From contig CABQBF010000164.1 of assembly GCA_902462325.1 (NCBI GenBank), forward strand, positions 1 to 5,485: a stretch of 5,485 bases of DNA, written 5' to 3'. Position numbers and translations under genes: made by a program. Below the pieces are notes generated by a model. The model made no database searches and had not been told where the DNA came from. It was given only the letters and a program-made list of their open reading frames with translations. The DNA comes from an uncultured Peptococcaceae bacterium. GTDB taxonomy: Bacteria > Bacillota > Peptococcia > Peptococcales > Peptococcaceae. Of the stretch, positions 5,214 through 5,485 are shown piece after piece; the first letter of the stretch is position 1; every line of letters starts with the position of its first letter.

Positions 5214-5267
5214 AACCCACCTCAAACTTGGAAGAATTAACATAACAAAAGGGTGGGTTATTTTTTT
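5214..5267 (+). terminator. Rightward terminator-like hairpin
   Basis: AACCCACC (5214-5221) can pair with GGTGGGTT (5252-5259), followed at once by ATTTTTTT (5260-5267). The 30-nt loop is long for an intrinsic terminator. The GGGTGGGTT arm can instead pair with copy 2 of the repeat. It could end transcripts from the IS5 remnant side. Confidence 0.5.
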
Positions 5268-5278
5268 AAAACCCACCC
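5244..5278 (-). terminator. Leftward intrinsic terminator
   Basis: Read on the minus strand, GGGTGGGTT (5278-5270) and AACCCACCC (5259-5251) form a perfect 9-bp stem with a 10-nt loop, followed by TTTTGTT (5250-5244). It lies 63 nt after the stop of the leftward partial gene at the right edge and is the natural terminator for it. Confidence 0.7.
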
Positions 5279-5298
5279 CAAACTTGGAAGAAAAACGA

Positions 5299-5326
5299 AT
5301 TATATAAACAAAATTTTTTTAGTCAA
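5299..5326 (-). promoter_or_regulatory. Possible leftward promoter between the right-edge gene and its terminator
   Basis: TTGACT (5326-5321), a 16-bp gap and a consensus TATAAT (5304-5299) on the minus strand. Transcription would start near 5292, at the edge of repeat copy 2, and stop at the 5278-5244 terminator, giving an RNA of only about 50 nt. The surroundings are AT-rich, so chance is a real possibility. Confidence 0.3.
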
Positions 5327-5340
5327 CCCACTCTAAATTT

Positions 5341-5485
5341 CTAATAGCCTTTTTGTACAAAGGAATGCAGCTCCAAGACAATTTGCCCCGGAGCTGCCGG
5401 ATGAAAAATCTTTTTTGAAAAAGCAACCTTGAAAATATTATTTTCAAAGTCTAAAGGAAACTGCCACAAAAAATTGTGCTTAGCA
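5341..5485 (-). CDS. 3' end of an unrecognised gene running off the right edge
   Basis: On the minus strand a frame is open from the window edge for 47 codons to TAG at 5343-5341. It reads, in part, NFLWQFPLDFENNIFKVAF and PAAPGQIVLELHSFVQKGY, with a protein-like mix of hydrophobic and charged residues. The perfect leftward terminator 63 nt after the stop supports a real gene end. A G+C-rich inverted repeat, GCAGCTCC/GGAGCTGC (5367-5374 and 5390-5397), lies within it. I do not recognise the family. A random frame of this length is not very improbable, so confidence is moderate. Confidence 0.45.
   Translation of the reverse strand, partial: AKHNFLWQFPLDFENNIFKVAFSKKIFHPAAPGQIVLELHSFVQKGY

Larger units (their letters stand above)
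5214..5340. repeat. Short direct repeats, period about 56 bp, two good copies and one decayed
   Basis: Copy 1 (5214-5236) and copy 2 (5270-5292) are 23 bp and differ at one base: both have AACCCACC, one variable base, then CAAACTTGGAAGAA. A third, decayed copy starts AACCCACTCTAAATTT at 5325-5340. The 33-bp interval after copy 1 contains GGGTGGGTT, the complement of the start of the repeat, so the array can fold into alternative hairpins. No coding sense is seen. Confidence 0.75.

Noticed and set aside
5214..5340. Possible minimal CRISPR array (23-bp repeats, 33-bp interval)
   Set aside because: There are only two good copies, the interval contains the complement of the repeat, the third copy is decayed, and no cas gene is nearby.
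5214..5485. Possible type III toxin-antitoxin locus (tandem RNA repeats plus terminator)
   Set aside because: No toxin frame follows on the plus strand; the only downstream plus-strand frames are very short, and the right-edge frame is on the opposite strand.

Overview
The window looks like an accessory stretch of a low- to mid-G+C Firmicute, most likely a gut Clostridium-type organism. The clues are strong AGGAGG ribosome sites, a YkvI-like transporter fragment, a DUF3137 fragment, an XRE-cupin regulator, and an IS3-family element with a small separate OrfA. I cannot name the genus from sequence alone. The left 1.35 kb is visibly richer in G+C than the AT-rich remainder.

Layout, left to right. 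(1) 1-1347, plus strand: the C-terminal 448 residues of a larger, probably secreted beta-rich surface protein, ending in a Gly/Ser tail with no visible anchor. (2) 1371-1414: a hairpin that can terminate transcription from both sides. (3) 1408-2516, minus strand: two short genes in one apparent operon, a DUF3137-like membrane protein and the first five membrane segments of a YkvI-type transporter. Both look C-terminally truncated. (4) 2517-2847: a divergent control region with a promoter for each side and related boxes arranged symmetrically. (5) 2848-3396, plus strand: a complete XRE-cupin regulator, the likely controller of the divergent operon. (6) 3457-4718: an apparently complete IS3-family insertion sequence (OrfA and OrfB on the minus strand, perfect 12-bp terminal repeats, 4-bp GTAC target duplication). 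(7) 4723-5126: a palindrome-rich spacer, then the C-terminal remnant of an IS5-type transposase. (8) 5127-5340: a repeat and terminator region with competing hairpins. (9) 5341-5485, minus strand: the last 47 codons of an unrecognised gene running off the right edge.

How the genes work together: the regulator and the divergent membrane genes look like a local transport cassette under one small-molecule-sensing repressor or activator. The transporter now has only half of its fold, so the cassette is probably decayed. The IS3 element sits downstream of the regulator, next to older IS debris, which marks this as a site of repeated insertion and deletion. I found no convincing new defence or mobile system. 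The least explained pieces are the half transporter, the symmetric operator-like boxes, and the duplicated segment with alternative hairpins at 5214-5340.
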